DNA of 64,000 bases from Phycisphaeraceae bacterium. Its GTDB lineage: Bacteria > Planctomycetota > Phycisphaerae > Phycisphaerales > SM1A02. Location: positions 1 to 64,000 of the forward strand of contig JAHBWY010000010.1 in assembly GCA_019636735.1 (NCBI GenBank). Reading direction: 5' to 3'. Both the position numbers and the translations under genes were made by a program. This document shows, piece by piece, positions 39,563 to 47,985 of this stretch. The notes beneath the pieces were generated by a model, which had not been told where the DNA came from, ran no database searches, and was given only the letters and a program-made list of their open reading frames with translations. The stretch's first letter is position 1, and every line of letters starts with the position of its first letter.

Positions 39563-40417
39563 TCACCGGGACGGAGGTGCCTTCGTTCGGGGTCCGCCGG
39601 GGTGGGCGCCGGGGTCGATCGGAGTCTGATCGCCGCAGGCCGCACGGTCGAGGTACCAGCGCATCTCGCCCGCAACGGGATGAATGCCCTTGATGGGCAG
39701 CGCGTGGTAGTCATCGCTGCCCGTGGCGACGCGCGAGATCATTGATGCCTTGTTCGCGCCGACCACCAGCACGGCGATGAAGCGAGCCGCGTTCAGCAGC
39801 GGATATGTCATGGTGACGCGGGGCGGTGGCGTGACCGTAGGACCATCGCAGATGCCGACCCACCGTTCGCGTTCATTCAATACTTCGGTCTCCGGAAAGA
39901 GACTCGCCGTGTGCCCGTTGTCACCCATGCCGAGCAGCACGAAGTCGAGTCGATCCTGCCCTCGCTCGCGCCATCCCAGCGCCTCGCGAAGGGAGCGCTC
40001 GTAGCGCGCGGCGGCGTCCTCTTCCATGGCCAGCATTGGATGGACCTGGTCCGCGGGAATGTCCGAGTGTTCCACGATGATCTCGTGAATGTGACGATAG
40101 TTGCTCTTCTCATCTTCGAATGGAACGCGCCGCTCGTCGACGATCCAGAGGTGCGTGCGACGCCACGGCATGGAGCGGTAGTTCGGGTCGGTCATCAGCC
40201 GCTCGTAGAACGGCAACGGCGTTCCACCGCCGGAGAGCGCCAGGTGGAAGTCACCGAGCTGGCGCACACAGTTGAGGGCGTGCGCGATCAAGTCGCCCGC
40301 GAGGCGTTCATGCAGGCGCTCCGGTGTGTTGGCGGCGAAGACGCCACCGGGAAGCGCCGGCGTGATGATCGGCGGATCCTCGGCAATCCGGATTGGATCG
40401 GGGACGGACGCGTCCAT
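39563..40417 (-). CDS. pgl: 6-phosphogluconolactonase
   Basis: Pgl hydrolyses 6-phosphogluconolactone in the oxidative pentose phosphate pathway. Family motifs are ALSGGGTPLPFYERL, HLWIVDERRVPFEDEKSNY, and FVLLGMGDNGHTASLFPET. The 284-residue length is near normal (230-260) with short extensions at both ends. ATG 40417 is the first start; zwf and gnd are not in the window. Its relation to neighbouring ruvX is probably only positional. Confidence 0.93.
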   Translation of the reverse strand: MDASVPDPIRIAEDPPIITPALPGGVFAANTPERLHERLAGDLIAHALNCVRQLGDFHLALSGGGTPLPFYERLMTDPNYRSMPWRRTHLWIVDERRVPFEDEKSNYRHIHEIIVEHSDIPADQVHPMLAMEEDAAARYERSLREALGWRERGQDRLDFVLLGMGDNGHTASLFPETEVLNERERWVGICDGPTVTPPPRVTMTYPLLNAARFIAVLVVGANKASMISRVATGSDDYHALPIKGIHPVAGEMRWYLDRAACGDQTPIDPGAHPGGPRTKAPPSR

Positions 40418-40465
40418 TGCTCGAATGCTACCGCGACCTGCTCAAGGGAAGTCCCGTGCGGCGAA

Positions 40466-41524
40466 CTACTTCCGGTCCATGATGACGCGCCAGGTTCCGC
40501 CATCATCGATGGCTCGCCAGAGCGGAGCCGCGAGCCGATCCTTGTAGCCGCGGGCCTTCACCTGAAGCAGGAGCGTCTCTGAACTGGGCAGGCGAAGCTC
40601 GGGGGTGAACCCGTCGGCGTCGGTGGTGACCTCAAAGGCATGGGGACTCTCGGGGAGTCCATTCCTCAGGCGACCGAAGGTGACGGTGGCGCCAGAGATC
40701 GGGCGCCGCTTCTGGTCGAGAACGCGCATGCGCTGCGCCTTCCATTCAAGCGGCTGGATCCGCAACTCCACCGACGAGGTCTGGGCACCATTGAGGTCCA
40801 CGAAGACATCGTCATGATTCGCCAGGCGAGCCGTGTACCGGTTGCGAAAGCCCGACCAGGAGTCGAGGACGGCGCGGCCGGTGGCGTCGGTGAAGACGCG
40901 CTGCAATGGAGGAAACCCCCACTCTGGCTCATCGCCGGGAAGGGGCAGGTAAAGGAAGGTCGACCCCAGCACCTCGCACCCCGCCACCGGTCTCCCCGAG
41001 TGATCGACGACGAAGACTTCAACCATGCCGCGCCGAAGCGGGCGCATGACCACGGGCACCTCGATCTTCGGCATCAGGTCATCCCAGAGCAGGATGCGCT
41101 GCCACGGCGCATCGGGATCGGGTTCGCTCGAGGCGTCCGCGCGGAGGGCCATGGCCGTCGGCATTCGACGAAAGACACCGACGGCGGTCGGCTCATACCC
41201 CTGTCTGAGGAAGGTCAGGTTGGTCGGGTTCGGTGGAATCGGCACCGTGGCTGTGCCGGTGAAGTCACTCTCGTGAGGCGGTCGTCGCGAAGGCAGCGGA
41301 GAGAAGATTGAGACGCTGTGGCGATAGATGCGCACTCCCTCGAGCGGGAGTTGTGAATCGGTGTCAGCCACCTGGAAGGGAATGGGCTTTGCGCACCCTG
41401 ATGCTGCGACTGTGGCGAGAAGCACTCCGATCACCGCGGCGACGCGAATGAGGCGAGCGGAGTCCCAACCCCAACCTGGCAGTCGGAGCTTGCGCATGCA
41501 AGTCGCAGGAACGGCACGATCCAT
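40466..41524 (-). CDS. Lipoprotein of unknown function with carboxypeptidase-regulatory-like repeats
   Basis: The 352-residue protein has a signal sequence ending in a lipobox (GVLLATVAASGCAK). The mature part carries beta-sandwich-like segments rich in VFVDHSGRPVAGCEVLGSTF and LDQKRRPISGATVTFGRL, the pattern of carboxypeptidase-regulatory/PEGA-like domains. No enzyme motif is seen. It is the last gene of the minus-strand ExbB/GTPase cluster, 32 bases after the preceding stop, so it may be the envelope-anchored part of that system, but it could also be independent. ATG 41524 and 41497 are both possible starts; neither has a good ribosome-binding site. Confidence 0.7.
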   Translation of the reverse strand: MDRAVPATCMRKLRLPGWGWDSARLIRVAAVIGVLLATVAASGCAKPIPFQVADTDSQLPLEGVRIYRHSVSIFSPLPSRRPPHESDFTGTATVPIPPNPTNLTFLRQGYEPTAVGVFRRMPTAMALRADASSEPDPDAPWQRILLWDDLMPKIEVPVVMRPLRRGMVEVFVVDHSGRPVAGCEVLGSTFLYLPLPGDEPEWGFPPLQRVFTDATGRAVLDSWSGFRNRYTARLANHDDVFVDLNGAQTSSVELRIQPLEWKAQRMRVLDQKRRPISGATVTFGRLRNGLPESPHAFEVTTDADGFTPELRLPSSETLLLQVKARGYKDRLAAPLWRAIDDGGTWRVIMDRK

Positions 41525-41556
41525 CGGAAGGTTGTATCACCTTCGCCGGGTGAAGT

Positions 41557-42381
41557 TCACTGGATGCCCGACGCCCCGGCTTCAAGCGCCTTGCCCGTGG
41601 GCACGGGGAGTGGATTGAGGTCATAGCCCGCTTCGACCAAGGTCCGTTCGAGCCGTTTGTAGGCCGCGAAGGCATCGTCCCAGACGCCGACCTCGAGCCG
41701 GTGCGTCGACGGCGCCGTTCCGCGAAGAAGCTCAGGAAGCGCCATGAGCGCCTGCTCGTTGGTCTCGATGGCGAAGATGTGGCGGCCGCCAGGGCGAATG
41801 GTCGTCTCGCCGGGTACCGGCTCGGCTCGCTCGACCCCCTGCGCGGAGACGAGGAGCAGCACGGGGCGCCGTTCATCCTGCCTGAAGCGGCTCAGTCGCA
41901 CGAATGATGACGATTGCCCGAGCGCGGCGGTGCGGCGCTCGACCTCCTGGCGCCGCGCTTCGAGACCGCGGGTTCTCGCGTCGGTCTCGCGCGTCAACCG
42001 TCGTGTGTCTCGCAGCGCGTCAGCCGCTTCCGCGGTCGCCTGAAGTGTTCGAGCCAACGCGTCACGCACCTCCTGGAGCTCCGCTTCAAGGGCGACCATG
42101 CGCGCGACGAGCTCGGGGTCACCCTGCGGCGGCAACTGTTCCAGCTCCGACTCAAGCGCGGCGAGACGCTCGAGCAACTCGGCCACCTGAGCCGCCTCCG
42201 AGCTTGGCACACGCGGCGTGGCCGGCGCCGGTGGCTTGGGCGGCGCAGCGAAGAGCACCACCATGAGCGCGATGAACATGATGACGCCAAGCGTGTTCGC
42301 CATCGCGTCGAGGAAGAGGTCGAAGGCATCCTCGACCATGTCCCAGCGGCGCCCTGCGGCGCGTCGTCGTCGTCGCGTCAT
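41557..42381 (-). CDS. Single-TM coiled-coil protein with ExbD-like C-terminal pattern (copy 2)
   Basis: The 274-residue protein starts with a basic cytoplasmic segment, one TM helix (residues about 27-48: MANTLGVIMFIALMVVLFA), a long coiled coil (about 60-150: LLERLAALESELEQL, ELVARMVALEAELQEVRDAL) and a compact C-terminal domain (RRPVLLLVSAQGVERAEPVP ... HRLEVGVWDDAFAAYKRLER ... AGYDLNPLPV). TM position and the C-terminal beta-alpha pattern resemble ExbD/TolR. It overlaps the preceding gene by ATGA and follows an ExbB homologue, which supports a stator-partner role. The pre-TM sequence DAFDLFLDAMANTLG contains an acidic residue near the membrane, as needed for proton coupling in ExbD/MotB, but placement in the TM is uncertain. 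Confidence 0.72.
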   Translation of the reverse strand: MTRRRRRAAGRRWDMVEDAFDLFLDAMANTLGVIMFIALMVVLFAAPPKPPAPATPRVPSSEAAQVAELLERLAALESELEQLPPQGDPELVARMVALEAELQEVRDALARTLQATAEAADALRDTRRLTRETDARTRGLEARRQEVERRTAALGQSSSFVRLSRFRQDERRPVLLLVSAQGVERAEPVPGETTIRPGGRHIFAIETNEQALMALPELLRGTAPSTHRLEVGVWDDAFAAYKRLERTLVEAGYDLNPLPVPTGKALEAGASGIQ

Positions 42382-43214
42382 GGCAGCGGCTCCAGCTTCG
42401 GCGGATCGAAGAAGCCACCCTCGGCGGCATCCCAGAGTTGCCAGCCGACCTCCCAGCCGAGCGTGAAGGCGTTGTCGCGAAGCGAGAGCCCCTCTTCGAG
42501 GGCGTCCTGTCGAATGACCACGATCAACTGGTGGGTCTGCGGGGAGCGAGTCCCGAGCAGACGCAAGAGCGACTCGATCGATGGCGCCCGGCCTCGCTCC
42601 TCGGAGATGAGCGTCATGGTGCCGTGCTCATCGAAGCCTCCGAGTGCAAGACCATCGGGTCGTGCCTCAACAAGGAGAGGCGTCTTCTCGTAGCGCTCAC
42701 CGGGAAGGAAGCGCACGCGAGTTCGGCGCGATTCGCGATCGAGGCGCTCGAGCGCAACTTCGAGCGACGCGGCGGCCACGGTCTCGGCGCGGTGGGCCGC
42801 ATCGAGCTCCTGGTTCGCTCGCTCGCGCGCCTCCTCGACACGGACCAGGCGGGCGCGCGCCTCGTTTTCCACCTGGGAGAGTGCGGCAAGCTGCGCCTCG
42901 AGGGCCTCGATCGTCGAGCGCTCGACCACAGGAGTCGCTCGCCGCGTCGCGATCTGCGCCTCAAGTTCCGCGACGGCCTGCTGTGCAATCTCGCGCGCCA
43001 TGGTTGGCGCGTCCACTTCATCGTCGAGCTTGGGAGCCGGCGGGACCTCAGGCGCCTGCGGCGCGGGCTGCTCGCGGAGGATCTCGTCGGCGAGAGGTTC
43101 GAGCGCGAGCAACAGCGTGATCAGGATCATGACTCCGGTGACGGCGGCCATGATGTCCTGAAATGAGAAGAGCGAGATGGGCGGCGATTGATTCGCGGCG
43201 GCGCGGCGCGACAT
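42378..43214 (-). CDS. Single-TM coiled-coil protein with ExbD-like C-terminal pattern (copy 1)
   Basis: This 278-residue protein has one TM helix near the N-terminus (FSFQDIMAAVTGVMILITLL, with an Asp just before or within it), a long coiled coil (about 65-155) and a C-terminal domain (YEKTPLLVEARPDGLALGGF ... THQLIVVIRQDALEEGLSLR ... EVGWQLWDAAEGG) that aligns in pattern with copy 2. ATG 43214 is preferred; a TTG at 43220, directly abutting the ExbB stop, is the alternative. The pair with copy 2 suggests a heteromeric ExbD-like partner of the ExbB homologue. Homology is inferred from layout, not from strong sequence identity. Confidence 0.72.
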   Translation of the reverse strand: MSRRAAANQSPPISLFSFQDIMAAVTGVMILITLLLALEPLADEILREQPAPQAPEVPPAPKLDDEVDAPTMAREIAQQAVAELEAQIATRRATPVVERSTIEALEAQLAALSQVENEARARLVRVEEARERANQELDAAHRAETVAAASLEVALERLDRESRRTRVRFLPGERYEKTPLLVEARPDGLALGGFDEHGTMTLISEERGRAPSIESLLRLLGTRSPQTHQLIVVIRQDALEEGLSLRDNAFTLGWEVGWQLWDAAEGGFFDPPKLEPLP

Positions 43215-43220
43215 GGGCAA

Positions 43221-44198
43221 TCACAGGTCGGTGAGCTTCAGCCGGCTGATGACATGGTCATTGCAATACTGTGTGCAGCCGTCGAGGAGATCCTCTTCGC
43301 GACGATAGACGAAGGTGGTGATGAGCTGAATGGCAACCGCGACGAGCAGCGCGACGAGAGTCGTCTCGAAGGCGGTGCGCAGGCCGAGGACGACGGGTGT
43401 CAGGCGATCGCGAAGCGATGCGGCATCGGCCCCCTCCGGCCTCTCAAGGACCCCTTGGAAGCTACCGATCGCCTCGGAGAGTCCGATGACCGTGCCGATG
43501 AAGCCGAGCACGGGAATCACCCAGATGAGCGCGCGGATGGAGGTGTAGCTCGACTGCACGGCGCTGGCATCCGCGTCGGCCTGACTCTCCAGCACGGCGC
43601 CGACATCGCGCACCTCACCGATGTTGCCGAGATTGGAGAGCGCCATGTTCAGCCGATTGAAGAGCAGGAACTCACGCGGGCGGTCGCATCGAGCTCGAAT
43701 CGACTGGAGTACTTCCTGGGCCGTCGCCGGACTCAGAACGAAGTCGGCGCGGTTGGGGAAGAGATCTTCAAGCTTCAGCGCTCGCTCCTGAATGCGCGTC
43801 TTGTTGAGCTTGTTGGCGAGCATCAGGACGCACCAGAGGCCAAGGAACATCACGACGCCGTTGGTCCAGCTCTGAAACATGACGCGCGTGAGAGGCCATT
43901 CGGGAACCATGCTCAGCCCCCAGAGGCCGAGCGAGGTCAGGAGGGCCGACACCGTGAACCAGAGCGCTCCGCTCGGCCGCGTGTATCGACCAGTGGAGAA
44001 GCCAATCCACGACTCGATGTCACCGCTTGAAGCGTCAAGTCGTCGGCCGTCATCGTGGTCGCTCCACTCCCCGTCGAGCCGATCCGTGAGATTCTCCGAG
44101 GTGATCGAGCTCGTGCCGGACGGCGGCGAGACCTCGCCGCGGCGTGGCGTGCGAGGTTCCGTGGGCGGCATGTCGAAGGGGTCATCGCGATCGGTCAT
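43221..44198 (-). CDS. MotA/TolQ/ExbB proton-channel family protein
   Basis: These proteins form the ion-channel pentamer of stator complexes such as ExbB-ExbD and MotA-MotB. The 325-residue product has a hydrophilic N-terminal region (about 70 residues), TM1 (about 78-97), TM2 (about 113-130), and the conserved pair TM3 (about 222-242, IRALIWVIPVLGFIGTVIGL) and TM4 (about 270-297, RTAFETTLVALLVAVAIQLI). The GFIGTVIGL and Thr-rich AFETTL motifs are diagnostic. A cytoplasmic helical domain lies between TM2 and TM3. Its start overlaps the upstream stop (TGATG), and it directly precedes the two ExbD-like genes. Inner-membrane location is secure; what it powers is not known. Confidence 0.88.
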   Translation of the reverse strand: MTDRDDPFDMPPTEPRTPRRGEVSPPSGTSSITSENLTDRLDGEWSDHDDGRRLDASSGDIESWIGFSTGRYTRPSGALWFTVSALLTSLGLWGLSMVPEWPLTRVMFQSWTNGVVMFLGLWCVLMLANKLNKTRIQERALKLEDLFPNRADFVLSPATAQEVLQSIRARCDRPREFLLFNRLNMALSNLGNIGEVRDVGAVLESQADADASAVQSSYTSIRALIWVIPVLGFIGTVIGLSEAIGSFQGVLERPEGADAASLRDRLTPVVLGLRTAFETTLVALLVAVAIQLITTFVYRREEDLLDGCTQYCNDHVISRLKLTDL

Positions 44199-45034
44199 CA
44201 GGTGTCTCCGGTCGATCGAGGCATGGCCGTTCGCGGGGCTGGCACGGCCGCCAAGAGCGCGGCGAGTGCCGCAGTTGAAGTGATCAGAAGCATGACGACT
44301 CGTGCCGAGAGCATCGCGTCGCTTCGAGTTGCTCCCCCGAGCAGCGCAAGACAGTGCACGAGCCCGGTCAGGGTGGCGAGGATGACCGCGGTTGCACCAA
44401 GTGTTCGCCGGCGCTGTAGAGCGCGGCGGTCGCCCGTGTCAGCGTGCAGCGCGATGACGACGATGGCGAGCGGCGCGAGGGCGGCGCAGATGAGACCGAG
44501 ACTCGTGAGGACGGTGCCCCCGGAGAACGAGGTGAGCAGCAGGGTCATCGCCCCTATCGACAGCGCCGCCGCAGCCATGCCGAGCGTCCACCACGGCATC
44601 CATGGTGCCCGTCGCCATGCACCGGGACCGGCCAGCTCGGCGGCAGGCCCGATCAGCATCATGGCCATGACGACCAGCATCACAGCTCCGCGCGGGGCGG
44701 ACAGCGCCCAGATCGCGGCGGCGAGCATGGTCAGCGCGGCTCCGGAAACGGCCATCCTTCGCCCGGTTCGATCGAACGACGCTCGAACGAGCAGCGGCAC
44801 CGCGATGATGGCCACGGCGCCGCCAAGGATTGATGCCGCGTCGCCACTCCACCACCAGATGAGCGAGCCTGCGCGACGCCCTTCGGGCAGAATGAGCGCG
44901 GCGATGCACGCGACGCCAGCAATCACCAGCAGGGAGTGGGTGCGGTCAAGGTTTGTAGGCCCGCGAGCTGAGGACGACGGCACCGCACGCGGAGGGTCGG
45001 TCGTGCCGCGCCCCATGGGAACCGACGCATTCAA
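44198..45034 (-). CDS. Polytopic membrane protein, unknown function
   Basis: The 278-residue protein has a short hydrophilic N-terminus and about seven to eight hydrophobic helices (SLLVIAGVACIAALILP, ILGGAVAIIAVPLLV, LTMLAAAIWALSA, VMLVVMAMMLIGPAAEL and others). I recognise no family. Coupling on both sides (ATGA with the 984-residue gene, TGATG with the ExbB homologue) makes it part of the same translated unit. It could be an accessory membrane subunit. Confidence 0.65.
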   Translation of the reverse strand: MNASVPMGRGTTDPPRAVPSSSARGPTNLDRTHSLLVIAGVACIAALILPEGRRAGSLIWWWSGDAASILGGAVAIIAVPLLVRASFDRTGRRMAVSGAALTMLAAAIWALSAPRGAVMLVVMAMMLIGPAAELAGPGAWRRAPWMPWWTLGMAAAALSIGAMTLLLTSFSGGTVLTSLGLICAALAPLAIVVIALHADTGDRRALQRRRTLGATAVILATLTGLVHCLALLGGATRSDAMLSARVVMLLITSTAALAALLAAVPAPRTAMPRSTGDT

Positions 45035-47985
45035 CGCGGTGGTCCCTGGTCGGAGGGCGCTGAAGGCGCGGGGTTCGCCGAGGCGGAGGGCATCTGCGAG
45101 AGAGATCGCTGGAAGAGCAGCGTGCCCGAGGGGAGATCGCCAAGCGACTTGAGCGAGAGCTCCGGAAGCAGGGCCGCATTGACGGAGCCGACTTCGGTAA
45201 TCGCCATCGCGCCGCTGCGGCTCACCACCGCGAAGAGCGGGCCCGGTGCGAGACGCTCACCGGGCTGAAGCGTTGCTGACTCCGCAGTGCGGAGAAGGAT
45301 GCCCACTGGTTCGAAGGCCTCAAGGAGGTTCTGTTCAGCCTGCCGAGTCTCCTGGTGCCAGCGTTCGCGCCACCGATCCGACTCGATGATCCGCGGCAGC
45401 GCCGCGGCTGCCTCCCGCGAACGATCGCGCGCGTCGGAGATGCGCGGATCAAGCCACGATGCGTTGGCGGGCTGGAAGGTCACCAATCGACGCTCCGCCT
45501 CGTCGATGCTTCCCGCGAGACCCGGGAGCGCACGGGAGACTTGTCGCAGCAGTCCCACCAGTAACTCGGTTCGGACCAGGGCGTCGATGTCCGTGCTGTC
45601 ACGAACGCGCCCCATGACCGTGAAGGCGCCATCAAAACCCCCGAACGCGCCGGCCCGAAGATCGGCTCGATACTGCGTCGCGAAGCGCCGCTGCGGGCTG
45701 TCACCATCGAAGACGATGTCGCGCGGATTGATTCGAAGGAACTCGGTCTCAAAGAGACCGCGCGCCGGATCTCGAAGACCGCGAACGACTCGGTAGACGC
45801 GATGATCTTCGGTGGCCGGCGTCGGCGGACTCTGCTCCTCGTAGTAGTAGCGCTCGCCGTTGCGAAGCTCGACCATGCGCAATGCGAAGAGTGGACTTCC
45901 ATCGAGCACGCCGGAGAACCATCGTCTCCAGTCCCCCTGCGGATTGAGCCATTGCAGGGCGCCCTCCGCAGCGGACGCATGGGCGGACTGGGGATGGGCG
46001 TCGATGTAGGCGCGCAAGCGGCGTCGCGCTTCGGCGCGTTCATCTTCGCCACCGGTCCGCAGGAGACCTCGTGCCGAGGCGGCGGCGGCAGGCCACGCCA
46101 TCGCCGCCTCCCACATGCGACGGTCCATCGACGCCACTCGGAATCCATCGGCGTGAACCGAATCGGGGAAGCGCTCGCTGAACCGGTCCATCGCCATGGC
46201 CAGTTCGGAGGGTCGATCAACCAGCGGGCGAAGCTGTTCGAGTGCCTGTGACTCCTCGGCAAGGCGCCTCGCGAGAGCGACCTGCTCCTTCGCCACTCGT
46301 TCGATGGTGTCGAGGCGCAGACGAACAGGCCCCGTTCGCGCCCGCGCTGCCATGGAGAGTTCTGGCAACGACTCGATGGCCTCGACCCTCGCGAGGAGTT
46401 GCGCGACCCGAGTGGCAACTGTCTCGGGCGACTGCGGCGCCGAACTGGCGAGAAGATCGACTTCGCGCTCGAGCTGCGTGAGCGACTCCGCAAACGCAGC
46501 GTCAGCCTGACGGCGGCGCTCGACCATGGCCCTTGCCCGCATCAACTGCCACTGCTCGAGTGCGGCCCGATGCTCCGGCGTGCGCGACAGTTGCTCCAGT
46601 GTCTCGACTCGTCGCAGATCGGCATCAGGTGAGGCGGGATCACCAAGGGCTTCCAACTGCTGAGCAAAGGCTTCGTCGCGCCGCACGATGGCGGCGGCGG
46701 CGGCGGCAATGCGGGCCGACGCGACCTGGAGCGAAGGATGATCGGCGAGCGTCGGCTCACTCTCCCGCTTCTCCGCAAGCACGCGCCGGGCTCCATCGAG
46801 GTCATCCTGGGAGAGCCGCTCGCCCACGGTCAGCAGCAGCTTCTCTCCCGCAATGTTGCGCGCGTGTCGATCAAGCATCGTCTTGGCGGCGAGGCCGAGG
46901 AAGGCGGCGAGGAAGAGTCCGGCGGCGATGAGCAGCGTGCGCCGTCGCGCCCGCGCGCGTCGCAACGCGCCGATTCGCCGCCTCGCTGCGGTTCCGAGCG
47001 CGGTGGATGGCGGTTCGGGACCGGCCGACACTCGTGCGTAGAGCGAGGACAGTTCATCGAGCGTGATGGTGGGAGACTCGACTGCGGCCGCAAGCTCGGC
47101 GAGGCGGTTCCGGTGCTCAACGAGGCGCTGCGCCGTTTCCTGGCGCTCGTGGATCCACTCAAGCACGGGTTGAAGGCTCTGTGTGAGATCCTGAGGCAAC
47201 TCCACGCCACTGTCAGCGAGGAAGGCTCGAAGCGCTTCCCACTCGCGCAGGTGACCCTGCGCGGCATCGATCGACTCCGCCATGTACTCCTGATGCAGAC
47301 GATCGACAACGATGCGGGCTCGTTCAAGGGCGGAACGCCCCGAAAGCTCTCGGATGCGGCGACGCAAGATGACCGCGGTCTCATGGGCTGGCGCCTGAAG
47401 CCACTCGCCGGCCTCGATCCACGCCACGACGCTCTCGACGCGATCGAGTTCCCACAGGGCGAGCGCCCGTTCGCACGCCTCGTTGGCCTCGCGAAGTGCA
47501 GCCTGCTCAAGTGCCGGCGCCAGTTCAAGCCAGGTTGGATTGATTGGATCGACGGCACGCAATCGCCGAAGCTGATCGAGGCGCTCGGTCGCCGGCGCAC
47601 GACCAAGATTGAGCTTGCGCCAGCGCGCGAGCAAGTCTCGCAAGGGCTCGAGTTGCACGAAGCACTCGCGCAGTCGATCAAGCGACTGCACCGGCAATTC
47701 CGGCGGCTGAGGGAGGCCCTCCCGCTTACAGAAGTTCCTCCAGATCGACATCGCCGGATCGCGCGCTGATTCGGCAACCTCGAAGACCGAAGGCGACGCC
47801 TCGGCGAGCGCCATGGCCTCAGTGCGGAGACCGCGCCTCGCCCACTCCCCTGCGCGCTCGATGCGACGAATGCAATCTTCCACCACTTCGCACCAGCGCT
47901 GCGCCAAGGCCTGAAGTTCAGCACCGCTCGCCGTGCGTCCCTGGGCGTAGGTTCTCAGCCGTGCGGTGAAGTCGGCGATGTTCAT
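45031..47985 (-). CDS. Large membrane-anchored coiled-coil protein of the GTPase/ExbB cluster
   Basis: The 984-residue protein has an N-terminal helical part (1-340) rich in Arg, Glu and Leu, a single TM helix at about 350-367 (LLIAAGLFLAAFLGLAAKTM), a second helical/coiled-coil part (about 370-640) and a more globular C-terminal third (about 680-960) with segments such as DWRRWFSGVLDGSPLFALRM and PRDIVFDGDSPQRRFATQYR. No enzyme motif is visible. With one TM in the middle, the N-terminal part is probably cytoplasmic and the C-terminal part periplasmic, though topology is inference. It is coupled by ATGA to the GAP1-like gene and to the next membrane protein. I recognise no characterised family. 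Confidence 0.7.
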   Translation of the reverse strand: MNIADFTARLRTYAQGRTASGAELQALAQRWCEVVEDCIRRIERAGEWARRGLRTEAMALAEASPSVFEVAESARDPAMSIWRNFCKREGLPQPPELPVQSLDRLRECFVQLEPLRDLLARWRKLNLGRAPATERLDQLRRLRAVDPINPTWLELAPALEQAALREANEACERALALWELDRVESVVAWIEAGEWLQAPAHETAVILRRRIRELSGRSALERARIVVDRLHQEYMAESIDAAQGHLREWEALRAFLADSGVELPQDLTQSLQPVLEWIHERQETAQRLVEHRNRLAELAAAVESPTITLDELSSLYARVSAGPEPPSTALGTAARRRIGALRRARARRRTLLIAAGLFLAAFLGLAAKTMLDRHARNIAGEKLLLTVGERLSQDDLDGARRVLAEKRESEPTLADHPSLQVASARIAAAAAAIVRRDEAFAQQLEALGDPASPDADLRRVETLEQLSRTPEHRAALEQWQLMRARAMVERRRQADAAFAESLTQLEREVDLLASSAPQSPETVATRVAQLLARVEAIESLPELSMAARARTGPVRLRLDTIERVAKEQVALARRLAEESQALEQLRPLVDRPSELAMAMDRFSERFPDSVHADGFRVASMDRRMWEAAMAWPAAAASARGLLRTGGEDERAEARRRLRAYIDAHPQSAHASAAEGALQWLNPQGDWRRWFSGVLDGSPLFALRMVELRNGERYYYEEQSPPTPATEDHRVYRVVRGLRDPARGLFETEFLRINPRDIVFDGDSPQRRFATQYRADLRAGAFGGFDGAFTVMGRVRDSTDIDALVRTELLVGLLRQVSRALPGLAGSIDEAERRLVTFQPANASWLDPRISDARDRSREAAAALPRIIESDRWRERWHQETRQAEQNLLEAFEPVGILLRTAESATLQPGERLAPGPLFAVVSRSGAMAITEVGSVNAALLPELSLKSLGDLPSGTLLFQRSLSQMPSASANPAPSAPSDQGPPR

